64,000 nucleotides of DNA from Diabrotica undecimpunctata (lineage: Eukaryota; Arthropoda; Insecta; Coleoptera; Chrysomelidae). Shown one piece after another: positions 11,509-24,011 of this stretch. Under the pieces are notes generated by a model. The model saw only the letters and a program-made list of their open reading frames with translations, was not told the origin of the DNA and ran no database searches. The stretch is taken from the NCBI RefSeq assembly GCF_040954645.1, contig NC_092810.1, forward strand, positions 77,170,160 through 77,234,159. The letters are read 5' to 3'. Position numbers and translations under genes: made by a program. How positions within the stretch are numbered: position 1 is the stretch's first letter; every line of letters starts with the position of its first letter.

Positions 11509-12347
11509 TATATAGTAATATAGGTATTACATTTGTACTGAGTATTTTGAACATAATATACTACTGTCTACCCTTATATTAGTAAGAAATCGACTAAATA
11601 ATAGTTCATGCCATCGGTAAATTTGTCTTTAGGCAATATCTATTATGCAATATACCAAAAAAAATTATGTAATATTTTATTATGTATTAGTTTTAGAATA
11701 TTTTTCTCAAGTTTATGTTGGTCAAACTTCTATAGTCTACCATAAATTTCAATTTAAAAATGTTTAAAAATATTTTTTTAAATAAAAAAATTTATTTAAA
11801 AACACATCAATACTTTTGAAAAAGGAACAATGAAAAGTTATTACACAATATAGTTTAATGACTAACTATATTTTTCTGCGAGAATAATCTCAAAACCCCA
11901 ATACTGCCTTATTGGTGTTTTCTAAATTGATATCTTCACATTAAGATTTTTTAACTTCTAAACATTTTGTGTAAACATATTTTTCTGTCTACTGCTTGTC
12001 TTTTGTTTTTCTTTCTTTGACGTTTAATGTTTTTTTTTAATAGTATAGAATGTTTAATGTTTTCAGTTTCGATTTTAGTTTACATTAACATTATTTAATG
12101 CTATTTTCTCGGTTAGGCAGGTATAATAAGTAAACGATTATTTGAATGACGTTCTTATCTATCGTTTCTATAGTATACAAATTTTTATTATCAGATTGTT
12201 AAAGTAAACAATATCCTTGAATAACAGCACGTCTTGCCTGTTATTTCTTATCAATTATTTTTATTTATTATAATATGATCTGTAAAAGTCGTTGAACATT
12301 TTTCTCATTCATTTAACACGCCCTTGCTTTAAACAGAAAGTGAAAAT
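11509..12347. other. AT-rich DNA upstream of the GST exon
   Basis: No transposon domain or long frame. TTTAAACAG at about 12329-12337 could be a splice acceptor joining an upstream 5' UTR exon to the GST start; this is inference. Confidence 0.5.
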
Positions 12348-12488
12348 ATGGCCCCTAAATTATATGGAGATGTTCTAAGTCCTTGTGTTAGGGCCGTTTT
12401 GTTGACGGCAAAGGCTTTAAATATTGCACTAGAATTTATTCCAATAAACCTTGTAGGCGGAGAACATTTATCGACAAAATATTTAAAG
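12348..12488 (+). CDS. Glutathione S-transferase (delta/epsilon class), first coding exon
   Basis: 47 codons from ATG 12348 read MAPKLYGDVLSPCVRAVLLT and continue to ...GGEHLSTKYLK, which is the beta1-alpha1-beta2 start of the thioredoxin-like N-terminal domain of insect delta/epsilon GSTs. Ser11 in LSPCVR is at the catalytic serine position. These cytosolic enzymes conjugate glutathione to electrophiles and are often involved in insecticide or plant-toxin detoxification. The exon ends at AAG|GTATTT (donor at 12489), a phase-0 boundary just before the conserved N-P-Q-H-T-V-P motif that would open the next exon. That motif was not found on the plus strand downstream, so the next exon is beyond the window, lost, or separated by the transposon pile-up. 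No internal damage is seen. Confidence 0.85.
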
Positions 12489-13363
<875 letters not shown>

Positions 13364-13419
13364 AACTCTTAAATATTGGGGAAATCTGCAAGAAAGACTC
13401 TAATGAGTATCAATTGTTT

Positions 13420-13467
13420 CGCCGAACGTTTTCGGCAAAGAGAATTAATTTGGCTTCTTCAGGGCTG
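13420..13467 (-). ncRNA. Hammerhead motif at the 3' end of the minus-strand Penelope copy
   Basis: Minus strand: stem I GCC/GGC, core CUGAAGA, stem II GCCAAA...UUUGCC with a large loop and a mismatch at its base, GAAA, then the palindrome AACGUU followed by C. The plus-strand sister copy at 17082-17127 has the fully paired GCCAAA/UUUGGC, so this one has drifted slightly. Confidence 0.6.
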
Positions 13468-14023
13468 AAAGAGACTAAATTATAATTAGCTACCATATAT
13501 TATCTATTAAAAACATTATTGATCTTACCGTAACTTAGAATTGTAGAGTTAGAATATTAAAAAACTTCGCTAGTAAAAATATAATGGTGTTTTTTGTTAC
13601 TATGTGCAAAAAACAGTTTTTTTAACGTTGGAAATGTATGGTAGCTTTGAACTTAAAACGCAAAGGTTTACCCAAGGTTAAACGAAAAACACAATGTAAC
13701 TACATTTAAAAGGAGGTAATTCTTTGAATTGTCGGCAATAACTTAATTTTTAATTGTTAGAAAGTTTAAATGTGAGGTTCTGTTTTAGCCAGAACGCATG
13801 TGCTGACAAATTCAATTAGTTCTTTCGAATCTTTATGTCGTTAAGGTTCATTGGTAAAACCGAATGAAATTAAATCCCAGTATAGGGAAATATTATTTTA
13901 GATTTTCTTTTTTAATTATATTATATTGTTCATGTATTATTATAATATCTTATTGAGATGTATCTAAGAAAAGCAAGGGAATGTTATCTTTTTTAGTTAA
14001 TGAAAATTAATTATTATAGTAGG

Positions 14024-14806
14024 TTAGTTGTTAATGGATATATCAGTCAAGTTAGTTATCTGTGATGTTGTATTGTTCTTGGTATCTGATTTAAGTAAGA
14101 AGTGGTATATATCGCTTAGATTCTTAATGTCACTCTTAACATTAATGGAGAAATCGTTAAGGAAAATATAAGACATTTCAATGAACTCTCTTTTAGATTT
14201 ATTGTTCTCACGGTGGAGAATTGTAGTGTTAGTATAGTCCATGAGATGACCAGTGGAATGGACATGTTTAGCTAATGCACAGCGGTCAGGGTGAAGTCGA
14301 GAATCACTTTTGTGTAGTGTAATACGTGATTTCAATAATTTAGATGTTTGGCCGATGTAGGAATTGCTGCAAGAGAGGCATGGAATGTTGTAGACAATGT
14401 TACTAAGCCTATCTATGGGAGTCTTATCTTTTATCTTAGAATAAAGATTATTAATTGTTAGGGTTGATCTACAAGCCACATTAAGTTTAATGTTGTTATT
14501 ATTATTACCAAAGCTATTTTCAACACTTTTCAGAATCATTGTTAACCCCTGAGTGATATCTCTGAAATATGGTAATGAAAAATATTTGTTGATAGGAGTA
14601 TCCGAGACTGGGTTCCCACTTAAGACATCAGGATCAGCATTGTTAGTCGCGAAGGAAGGTGAAGTATCTTCGTTATGGATAGTATTAAACAAAATCTTAT
14701 TCACTAATGGTGTTGGATAAGCGTTTGAAATAAAAAGTTTCTGTAGGATTTTTAGGTTTTTTGTATGAAATGAAGGATCTGATAGTTTTATTACTTTATT
14801 TTTCAT
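14024..14806 (-). pseudogene. GIY-YIG and thumb region of the minus-strand Penelope protein
   Basis: The frame covers the RT thumb/connection (KLSDPSFHTKNLKILQKLF) and the GIY-YIG nuclease (CLSCSNSYIGQTSKLLKSR, EFIEMSYIF). It is separated from the RT palm at 14982-15632 by a stop and a frame change between about 14810 and 14985, so the protein is split. Confidence 0.85.
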
Positions 14807-14981
14807 CTGTTTGATTAAGTTGACTTTGGTAGAATTATTATGGTATGAGTGGTAGTCAAGGTCATCTACCAGAATGGGTCGGTTTTTGATACCAATCTAT
14901 TTTAATGTTGTTGTTTTCCCTGATCATCCTTATGTCTAGAAAGGGGACGGACCAATTACCATCTTCCCTCTCTATAGTGAA

Positions 14982-15632
14982 CTAGATGTATGGGTCATAA
15001 CCATTGAAAGTATCTAATAGTTCATCTACCTTGTCATTGGGTATAGCCAAAATGATATCATCAACATATTTTTTAATAAATGGAATTTTAAAGGATGGTA
15101 AAGGAATGACTGAGTCTAATACATAATCCATAACGTAAGTTGCAATGATAGGAGAAATATTTGCTCCCATAGGGGTACCGAAAATTTGTTGATAGCATTT
15201 ACCATTAAATGAGAAGTAAGTGTTGTTAAAGAGAAATTCGACGATGCTGATGAATCTGTCATAAGACATGGAACAACAACCTCTAATACGGTACCAGTTG
15301 ATCCCTATTGATGTCAAGCATATTCCTAGTTGAACGTTGCTGAATAAGAATACAACGTCAAGACTAACGAGGACATAATTTGATGGTAGTATGTAATTAT
15401 TATATTTATTTACCATATCAAAGGAATCTTTAATGTAATATTGAATTTCATAATTATATGCATTAGTAAGTATGTCTGTAACAAAAGCTGAGATATTTTC
15501 AGTGGGACTTCCAATGGAAGCTACTATAAGACGAGCCGATAATGTTGGTTTGTGGATTTTTGGCAAAGCATAAAACTTTGCAATGTTCCCATTATATGTT
15601 GGCATAAGGATGATCAGGGAAAACAACAACAT
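14982..15632 (-). pseudogene. RT palm of the minus-strand Penelope protein
   Basis: Motifs in order: FYALPKIHKPTLSARLIVAS, SLDVVFLFSNV (motif A), FGTPMGANISPIIATYVM, KKYVDDIILAIP (catalytic YVDD). The frame ends at 14982. Its start runs into the junction with the plus-strand copy at about 15603, so the first residues (about 15603-15632) belong to the other copy and the true N-terminus is absent. Confidence 0.85.
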
Positions 15633-16473
15633 TAAAATAGATTGGTATCAAAAACCGACCCATTCTGGTAGATACCTTAACTACCACTCATACCATACTA
15701 ATTCTACCAAAGTCAACTTAATCAAACAGATGAAAAATAGAGTAATAAAACTATCAGATCCTTCATTCCATACAAAAAACCTACAAATCCTACAGAAACT
15801 TTTTATTTCAAACGCTTATCCAACACCATTAGTGAATAAGATTTTCTTTAATACTATCCATAACGAAGATACTTCACCTTTCTTCGGGACTAACAATGCT
15901 GATCCTGATGTCTTAAGTGGGAACCCAGTCTCGGATACTCCTATCAACAAATATTTTTCATTACCATATTTCAGAGATATCACTCAGGGGTTAACAATGA
16001 TTCTGAAAAGTGTTGAAAATAGCTTTGGTAATAATAATAACAACATTAAACTTAATGTGGCTTGTAGATCAACCCTAACAATTAATAATCTTTATTCTAA
16101 GATAAAAGATAAGACTCCCATAGATAGGCTTAGTAACATTGTCTACAACATTCCATGCCTCTCTTGCAGCAATTCCTACATCGGCCAAACATCTAAATTA
16201 TTGAAATCACGTATTACACTACACAAAAGTGATTCTCGACTTCACCCTGACCGCTGTGCATTAGCTAAACATGTCCATTCCACTGGTCATCTCATGGACT
16301 ATACTAAAACTACAATTCTCCACCGTGAGAACAATAAATCTAAAAGAGAGTTCATTGAAATGTCTTATATTTTCCTTAACGATTTCTCCATTAATGTTAA
16401 GAGTGACATTAAGAATCTAAGCGATATGTACCACTTCTTACTTAAATCAGATGCCAAGAACAATACAACATGA
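15603..16473 (+). pseudogene. Penelope RT thumb plus GIY-YIG endonuclease fragment
   Basis: Open from the junction through the thumb region and CLSCSNSYIGQTSKLLKSR to EFIEMSYIFLND, with the GIY-YIG residues and the C-x2-C pair intact. The RT catalytic palm is missing because of 5' truncation. A TGA at 16471-16473 ends it earlier than the partner copy, whose frame continues for about 13 more residues. Confidence 0.85.
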
Positions 16474-17081
16474 CAGATAACTAACTTGACTGATATATCC
16501 ATTAACAACTAACCTACTTTAATAATTAATTTTCATTAACTAAAAAAGATAACATTCCCTTGCTTTTCTTAGATACATCTCAATAAGATATTATAATAAT
16601 ACATGAACAATATAATATAATTAAAAAAGAAAATCTAAAATAATATTTCCCTATACTGGGATTTAATTTCATTCGGTTTTACGGTTTTACCAATGAACCT
16701 TAACGACATAAAGATTCGAAAGAACTAATTGAATTTGTCAGCACATGCGTTCTGGCTAAAACAGAACATCACATTTAAACTTTCTAACAATTAAAAATTT
16801 AGTTATTGCCGACAATTCAAAGAATTACCTCCTTTTAAATGTAGTTACATTGTGTTTTTCGTTTAACCTTGGGTAAACCTTTGCGTTTTAAGTTCAAAGC
16901 TACCATACATTTCCAACGTTAAAAAAACTGTTTTTTGCAGATAGTAACAAAAAACACCATTATGTTGTTACTAGCAAAGTTTTTTAATATTCTAACTCTA
17001 CAATAATTCTTAGTTACGGTAAGATCAATAATGTTTTTAATAGATAATATATGGTAGCTAATTATAATTTATTCCCTTTCA

Positions 17082-17127
17082 TCCCTGAAGAAGCCAAATT
17101 AATTCTCTTTGGCGAAAACGTTTGGCG
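17082..17127 (+). ncRNA. Hammerhead ribozyme motif at the 3' end of the plus-strand Penelope copy
   Basis: CUGAAGA core, stem II GCCAAA...UUUGGC (6 bp, 9-nt loop), GAAA, the palindrome AACGUU for a dimeric stem III, and cleavage predicted after the following U. Stem I is short, CC/GG. Confidence 0.6.
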
Positions 17128-17228
17128 AAACAATTGATACTCAGCTTAGATACTTAGAGTCTTTCTTGCAGATTTCCCCAATATTTAAGAGGTTACTATT
17201 TAACTTATCTGCAAAGATTAAATTTCTT

Positions 17229-17232
<4 letters not shown>

Positions 17233-17317
<85 letters not shown>
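17233..17317. repeat. (TA)n microsatellite
   Basis: TA tract of about 85 bp between the Penelope pair and the satellite array. Confidence 0.97.
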
Positions 17318-17319
<2 letters not shown>

Positions 17320-17383
17320 TAAGAGTAAAAAGTAATGGCATGTCTCGCAAAACAGAAAAACAAAAATGGTATATCGATGGAAG

Positions 17384-17433
17384 GCAACCGTATATACGTA
17401 TTTCTGACTATTGGTCGTCTTCAGTACGGTGCA
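17384..17433 (-). ncRNA. Satellite hammerhead ribozyme, unit 1
   Basis: Minus-strand copy of the motif described at 18000-18048. Confidence 0.65.
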
Positions 17434-17705
17434 GCCAAGTTAGAAAACGAGCATACTAACTTGGGAAAGGATCACTACAGGAGCAATGCAACCAATTTGT
17501 GGCATTAGAGTTAGAAGACCCTGATGGTTTCCAGGGCAACGACTAACACCAACCACGGAGGAAGCTACAGCTACCTGGGGAAAGGAATGCCAAACGTTGA
17601 AACGTTTAAAACAAATGGAAAAGGATAATGCGAGTGAATAATAAAAGTAAAAAGTAATGGCATGTCTCGCAAAACAGAAAAACAAAAATGGTATATCGAT
17701 GGAAG

Positions 17706-17755
17706 GCAACCGTATATACGTATTTCTGACTATTGGTCGTCTTCAGTACGGTGCA
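17706..17755 (-). ncRNA. Satellite hammerhead ribozyme, unit 2
   Basis: Minus-strand copy, exactly 322 bp from the first. Confidence 0.65.
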
Positions 17756-17999
17756 GCCAAGTTAGACTTTATTATTCACCCCCCAGTTTATTATTCACTC
17801 GCATTATCCTTTTCCATTTGTTTTAAACGTGTCAACGTTTGGCATTCCTTTCCCCAGGTAGCTGTAGCTTCCTCCGTGGTTGGTGTTAGTCGTTGCCCTG
17901 GAAACCATCAGGGTCTTCTAACTCTAATGCCACAAATTGGTTGCATTGCTCCTGTAGTGATCCTTTCCCAAGTTAATATGCTCCTTTTCTAACTTGGCT

Positions 18000-18048
18000 G
18001 CACCGTACTGAAGACGACCAATAGTCAGAAATACGTATATACGGTTGC
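18000..18048 (+). ncRNA. Satellite hammerhead ribozyme, unit 3
   Basis: Stem I pairs ACCGUA with UACGGU (6 bp, extended to 8 by GC/GC across one bulged U). The core is CUGAAGA. Stem II is GAC-CAAUA-GUC preceded by a C-A mismatch. GAAA follows, then the self-complementary AUACGUAU as stem III, and cleavage would fall after A in UAUA. All invariant core bases are present; stem II is weak. Ribozymes inside tandem satellites of about 330 bp are known from schistosomes, cave crickets and newts. Confidence 0.7.
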
Positions 18049-18321
18049 CTTCCATCGATATACCATTTTTGTTTTTCTGTTTTGCGAGACATGCCATTAC
18101 TTTTTACTTTTATTATTCACTCGCATTATCCTTTTCCATTTGTTTTAAACGTTTCAACGTTTGGCATTCCTTTCCCCAGGTAGCTGTAGCTTCCTCCGTG
18201 GTTGGTGTTAGTCGTTGCCCTGGAAACCATCAGGGTCTTCTAACTCTAATGCCACAAATTGGTTGCATTGCTCCTGTAGTGATCCTTTCCCAAGTTAATA
18301 TGCTTCTTTTCTAACTTGGCT

Positions 18322-18370
18322 GCACCGTACTGAAGACGACCAATAGTCAGAAATACGTATATACGGTTGC
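18322..18370 (+). ncRNA. Satellite hammerhead ribozyme, unit 4
   Basis: Same motif, 322 bp downstream, identical in all paired positions. Confidence 0.68.
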
Positions 18371-18643
18371 CTTCCATCGATATACCATTTTTGTTTTTCT
18401 GTTTTGCGAGACATGCCATTACTTTTTACTTTTATTATTCACTCGCATTATCCTTTTCCATTTGTTTTAAACGTTTCAACGTTTGGCATTCCTTTCCCCA
18501 GGTAGCTGTAGCTTCCTCCGTGGTTGGTGTTAGTCGTTGCCCTGGAAACCATCAGGGTCTTCTAACTCTAATGCCACAAATTGGTTGCATTGCTCCTGTA
18601 GTGATCCTTTCCCAAGTTAATATACTCCTTTTCTAACTTGGCT

Positions 18644-18692
18644 GCACCGTACTGAAGACGACCAATAGTCAGAAATACGTATATACGGTTGC
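18644..18692 (+). ncRNA. Satellite hammerhead ribozyme, unit 5
   Basis: Same motif, a further 322 bp downstream. Confidence 0.68.
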
Positions 18693-18779
18693 CTTCCATC
18701 GATATACCATTTTTGTTTTTCTGTTTTGCGAGACATGCCATTACTTTTTACTTTTATTATTCACTCGCATTATCCTTTT

Positions 18780-18782
<3 letters not shown>

Positions 18783-18850
<68 letters not shown>
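18783..18850. repeat. (TA)n microsatellite
   Basis: TA tract of about 68 bp at the right end of the satellite array. Confidence 0.97.
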
Positions 18851-18851
<1 letters not shown>

Positions 18852-18855
<4 letters not shown>

Positions 18856-19943
18856 ATGATGTATTGTTTGTTAATGATGAGCAATGAGTGTTTTTTTAAT
18901 AATATAGGGTTTTTATCGCGGTTCTCAAAGAATTAATTTGTAAGTACTTTTTTAAATTATCTTTATTATATCTATTATGAAACACATATATATCTAACCT
19001 AGCCAATGTAAATTTAAAATAAACTATCTTTAAATTGAAATTCTTATGAAACTAATTAAATTCTATAGACAATGTAAAATTTAAACAAACTATCTACAAA
19101 ATTGAAATTGTTATGACCCTAACTAAATTATATTAACAAAATTTTGTACCTTTCTGTCACTGAATGCCTAAATGAACTGTTTTCCACTATATAGATTCTA
19201 ATCACCACTGAATGTCTTCGTACTTCGGTTATCCTTGTTTTTGTGAAATTACTTTTTCCAATTATCAGCTTCTACTAATTTAAGATATATTTTTCTTCAC
19301 CAGCATTTATAAACCACCAAGCAAACCAGCAAAACAGCATTTATATTTATTCTTCTTTTCAATATACCAATATCCAATTATTATAAGTTGATTTATACTA
19401 ATCTCCAATCATAATATAATTTTAATTTCTTCCAATATCCATATCCAATATTCTTCTAATATACTTTTTTAATCTTCAATAATTATTTGTGTATAATTAT
19501 AAATGTGCATTAAAATATATGCATAATTTTTAATCTTCATTTAACTCACTATATTAAACAATTTGACTATTTGTAACTGATTGACTAACTGAATGCACTG
19601 GACCTACTTTCTTACTAAACTGCCATCTTGAATCCAAATCACGGGTATTTATATCTTTTCGGATGTTCCAGAACCATCTGGTAAGAAATCATGTTCGATT
19701 TGTTCTATTTCTTCTATATGGATGTTCTCGAAAAAAGTATATGTTCGATCCACAGACATAACCATTATTTCGAGAATGTTCGACCGTAAACAATGGTCAA
19801 ATTCTGCATTCTGGAGAATTCGTTAATTTTCTATTGATAATTTTGTTGACATTTAGGCTTTTCAGATCAGAATAAACATTTAAATTAGTAACTAACACTC
19901 TAATTTAATAAAATATACATTTTAAACAATATATTATTATAAC
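18852..19943 (-). repeat. Probable 3' LTR of Gypsy element D
   Basis: On the minus strand a TATA box (GATATAAATAC, 19645-19655) with upstream heat-shock-type elements lies downstream of the D pol gene, as expected for U3. The distal end CATCATAACA at 18852 is an LTR-like end. The proximal boundary is placed at the purine stretch AAAGTGGGG near 19944-19952 and is uncertain. The matching 5' LTR was not found, so the boundaries cannot be confirmed by comparison. Confidence 0.45.
19645..19781 (-). promoter_or_regulatory. TATA box with three heat-shock-type elements
   Basis: Minus-strand TATAAATA at about 19645-19655. Upstream of it on that strand lie TTCCAGAA (19666-19673), TTCTCGAA (19725-19732) and the perfect three-unit TTCGAGAATGTTC (19769-19781), all matching the alternating nTTCnnGAAn pattern bound by heat-shock factor. 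The spacing, from just above the TATA to about 130 bp upstream, resembles insect hsp promoters. It would drive transcription of element D under stress if functional. Confidence 0.55.
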
Positions 19944-20720
19944 CCCACTTTATATTCCCAATTATTTCCTAAAATGTTACTTGGAGAGTATGTATAGTTG
20001 GTTGCCTAGTCACATGGCTCACTTAAATAAATCTACCACATTATAATTACTAAAATACAACTTTTTACAATTATTATATGCTAATTTCGTAAAAATGCCC
20101 TCACATAAATATATTTTTATAGAATTCTCTAGTATATAACTTATTAAAATAACCAAATACTTTTATATATCTAATATTATCTAGTATATAATTTATAAAT
20201 TATTTTCTATAAACACTAATCATATCAATACCCCAAAATAATATTTAAAATAAATAATTTACTTATTATTTTTTTAAATATTAATTTTCTTATCCACATA
20301 CCTTAATAAATTAATAATTCAATTTTTTTAAATACATCCCTGTTCGCTGTCTATGTCAAACTGTCATGTCAAATAGAAGTTTGTGTGTTGTATGTTTGTG
20401 TTTACATTTTACAATGGATGTTAGGATACAAATCTAGGAATTATTTCCATTCAAAAGGCTTTCATCCATATAAATTGGTAAGTTTTACACTTTATTATAT
20501 TAGAAAGACATTTATAAAATCAATTTTGTATCTAACCCCAAATTATGATTTTTAGGGTACCAAACAATTTCCATATATACAAAATTCAACAAGTATGATG
20601 TCAAATTTATTCACAACAATGAAATCTACCATCTATTTAACAAATCAAGTCTATTGAATAAAATGGATATATCAGTAAGCTGGTAGTGTTATTATATTTG
20701 TGTTAAAGGTATAGAAAACA

Positions 20721-23700
20721 TTATTCAATCTCTTCATGATATTGAAAAATGTCGTTGATATGAAACATGCCTCTTAGTCTGTTCTCTGCATCTATTAACA
20801 CATAACTATTTAGTCCATTCTGATTTTCAATTCTGTATGGACCTTCAAACATTGGTTGTAATTTCTTACAACGATTTTCTTTAACATTACTGTTTCTAAG
20901 TGAACGAATTAACACTTGGTCTCCTTTTTGAAATGTGATTGGTTTTTTTATATTTCGATTTTGTCTTCTGATATATTTTTCAGCTTTCCTCCTAATTCGG
21001 TTATTCACTTTCTGCATTACTTGTTCTAACATATCCTGATTATATTCACTAATCCACTTTCTGTTTCCTATATGGCCAAACAATAAATATTCTGGTACTT
21101 CCTCTGTATTCAAATTATGTGTATTATTTAAAAAATATTCTACTTGTGGTATATGTTGCTGCCAAGTTTCATGTTGATTTTGGCCCAGTATCCTTAAATA
21201 TTTTATAACTTCTTTAATATATCTTTCTGCAGGATTTGCCTGAGGATGTCTGATACTTGTAAAATGAATGTTGATTCCCTTTTTCTCACAAAATGCCCGA
21301 AATTTTTGGTTGTTAAAATATGTAGCATTATCTATTATGCAATTTCTAAATGGTCCTATTTCTTCGAAAAATTGATTAATATATAATTTTAATGTTTTAA
21401 CATTTGTTCTGGAGCAGGGATATAGTTTAATAAATTTTGTATATAAATCATCTATCACTAGTATATGCTTTTTTCCTGTTGGACTGAGAACTAAATTTGA
21501 AATAAAATCCATGGAAACTGTATTTAGTTTTTCATATACAACATTAGATTTATATGTGTTCTGGTTTTTGAAATTCTTTTCTTTGTTTAGTTGACATATT
21601 GGGCATTGGGTAGTAATTTCTTTTGCTATACTTATGTCATTCTTTGCAAAATAATTGTCCCTAAATAGCATCCATAGCTTTCTTGAACCAATATGCATAT
21701 AATTGTTATGTAAATTTTTCAATATTTTCTTTGCTAAAGTTCTAGTTATTACATATACTTCTATGCCATTTATTATTTTATAATAAACTCCATCTTTCTT
21801 AAGGACTTTTTGTTTTTCACTCAAATTGATCTGATCTCTTATAATTTCTTCTTTAGAATATAATCCAGTACTTTCTACTAATTGATTTAATCCAATTTTT
21901 ATTGTTCGCTGCCCTTTTTGTGATGTATTTTCTAACCTTGATAAAGCATCTGCCACTATATTGGATTTTCCAGAAATGTATTTGATTTCAAAGCAGTATT
22001 CACTAAGTATTAGACCGATGTATTCTACTGTTTCCATATTTGTTATTTAATATAGACGTTAAAGTTTGGTGATCTGTTTTTATTGTAAATTCATTACCCA
22101 ACAAATAAAATCTTAATTTTGTGACACAGTGTATTATACTTGCTAGTTCTAATTCTGAAACTGAGTAACCCTTTTCATGTGGCTTTGTGATTCTTGAAAT
22201 TAATTGTATTGGGTATTCGACCCCATCATGTATTTGTAATAATACCCTTGATAATCTCTCTATTGATGCATCTGTTCTTAATATGAATGGCTGTGTGTAG
22301 TCAGGATAGTATATTTTCAAATTTGACAGAAAAATGTTTTTAATCTCTTGGAATGCTAGTTCTTTTCTCTGATCCCATCTCCATTTTACACCTTTTTTCA
22401 GTAGTTCAAGTAATGGAATTTCTTTTATACTTAGATCTGGTATCATCCTTTTATAATAATTAATTATTCCAATGAATCCTCTTAAAGTTCTTAAATTGTG
22501 TGGTGTTTTATATTCCTGAATGATTTGTGTCCGTTCTGGATCCATTTCGATTCCCTTAGTATTAAGTTTATAACCTAGATATATTACTTCTTTTTGAAAA
22601 AATGTACATTTTTCTTGATTTATTTTTAGTCCAACTTTGTCTAATCTATTTATTATAATTTTTAGGTGTTTCTCATGATCTTCAGCCGTTTTAGAAAAAA
22701 TTAATATATCATCAATGTAGTGAATTACAAAATGTTCATATTGATCCAAAATATCATGAAGACATCTACATAGAGCACTGCAAGATGATTGAAGTCCAAA
22801 TGGTACTACTTTGAATTGATATACTACTCCATCTATCTGAAATCCTGTATACTGTCTACTTTTTCTTTCTAGAGGTATTAACCAAAAACTATGCTGTAAA
22901 TCGATTTTAGTGAAAAATGACATTCCTGTAATTCTTCCTAGTATTCCATCTATACTCATTGGTGCTTCAAATTGCTTTTCAGTGATCTTGTTAATATTCC
23001 TTGCATCCAAACATAACCTGATTTCCCCTGATCTTTTACGTACTACTACTATTGGATTTATAAAACGTGTGTCTGCCTTCTCAATGATTCCATCTTCTAA
23101 CATATTATTAATTGTTTTGTTTACTTCTTCTCTGTATTTATATGGTATTGGGTATGATTTTGTTTTAAAATCTTTTTCTTCTTTAACTTTTATACTATGG
23201 ATATAATTTTGTGCAATTCTATTTTCTTTATTGACAAGTCCCTTGTGTTGCTGCAATATGGAAACGACTATTGATTTATATTCTTCAGGGCAATTTAAAA
23301 CTTTCATCATATCTTCTTCTTTACAAATAACATTATTCTTCATTATGTACTCATTATTCCTTGCTTCCAATTTTACGCACTCCACCTCGTAGGCATCCAT
23401 CTGCTTAAAATTTCCATTCCTTAAATATTCACTACAATTATTCTTTACATTCTTTTGGGACATTTCCCTATCATCAAAATACATTTCTTCTTCATAAACA
23501 TCATTATTTTCTTTTAATAATATCCTATCAACTCTTATTCCTTCTTCCACCTCATCTTTCTGCATAAATTTAATTATTTGCCCTTCTAAAGTTACCATTT
23601 TTTCTTCAAAATCTATCTTTACTTTCTTCTTTTCCAATTCATCATTTCCCATTAATATATCAACACATAAATCCTTGACAATAAATCCTTGCATATTAAT

Positions 23701-23901
23701 TTCTTTATTAAGAATATTAATTTTAAAATTGGCTAGTTTATCAATTTCACCCAACTTCTTATTATTTGCACCAATAATTTTAATTTTTGGAATCTTTATT
23801 ATATCTGATAGTTTTAATGTATTAAAAATAAAATTCTCCGAGACTAAAGTACTTTCTGAACCAGTATCTATCATAATTTTAATCATTTTATTTTTGGCCA
23901 A
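20721..23901 (-). pseudogene. Gypsy element D pol: protease, RT, RNase H, integrase; one frameshift
   Basis: Domains in order on the minus strand: aspartic protease (IMIDTGSESTLVS, from about 23875), RT (LCLDARNINK, FTKIDLQHSFWLIPL, catalytic HYIDDILIFSKT near 22700), RNase H (LRTDASIERL, TDHQTLTS), then after a frameshift near 22010-22037 the integrase: H-H-C-C zinc finger (HIGSRKL, QCPICQ), catalytic residues in VSMDFIS, IDNATYF and NPAERYIKEV, and a GPY/F-type module (FEGPYRIENQNG). This is a Ty3/Gypsy polyprotein that would replicate by reverse transcription and integrate the cDNA. The frameshift splits RNase H from integrase, so the copy is probably dead. No LTR partner was found beyond element P. 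Confidence 0.88.
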
Positions 23902-24011
23902 AGCATTTATATAAATTAAATTAATAGATTCAATAATTTTATCTTCATCTAAAGAAATAAATTCAGAAGGTTTTTCATAATAGCAATGGCCTAACTTGTA
24001 ATTCAGAAAGT

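Larger units (their letters stand above)
15603..17215 (+). mobile_element. Penelope-like element, 5'-truncated plus-strand copy
   Basis: Homology to the minus-strand copy starts at CATAAGGATGATCAGGG and runs to the TA tract. This copy keeps only the thumb, GIY-YIG domain, 3' UTR and ribozyme. It differs from its partner by scattered substitutions, so the pair is not a recent perfect palindrome. Confidence 0.8.
17318..18782. repeat. 322-bp satellite array with an internal inversion and hammerhead motifs
   Basis: Monomers of 322 bp repeat with very high identity. Those at 17318-17766 run one way; from about 17780 to 18782 they run the other way, the switch lying at 17767-17795. The unit can be followed by the segment TTGCGAGACATGCC and the ribozyme block, spaced exactly 322 bp (18000, 18322, 18644 on plus; 17384, 17706 on minus). 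Open frames of 89 codons recur in each unit but only because the DNA repeats; they show no domain. The array is bordered by TA tracts on both sides. Confidence 0.9.

Noticed and set aside
17440..18636. Four near-identical 89-111 codon open frames
   Set aside because: They repeat only because the 322-bp satellite repeats; no domain, and they run across the ribozyme motif or its complement.
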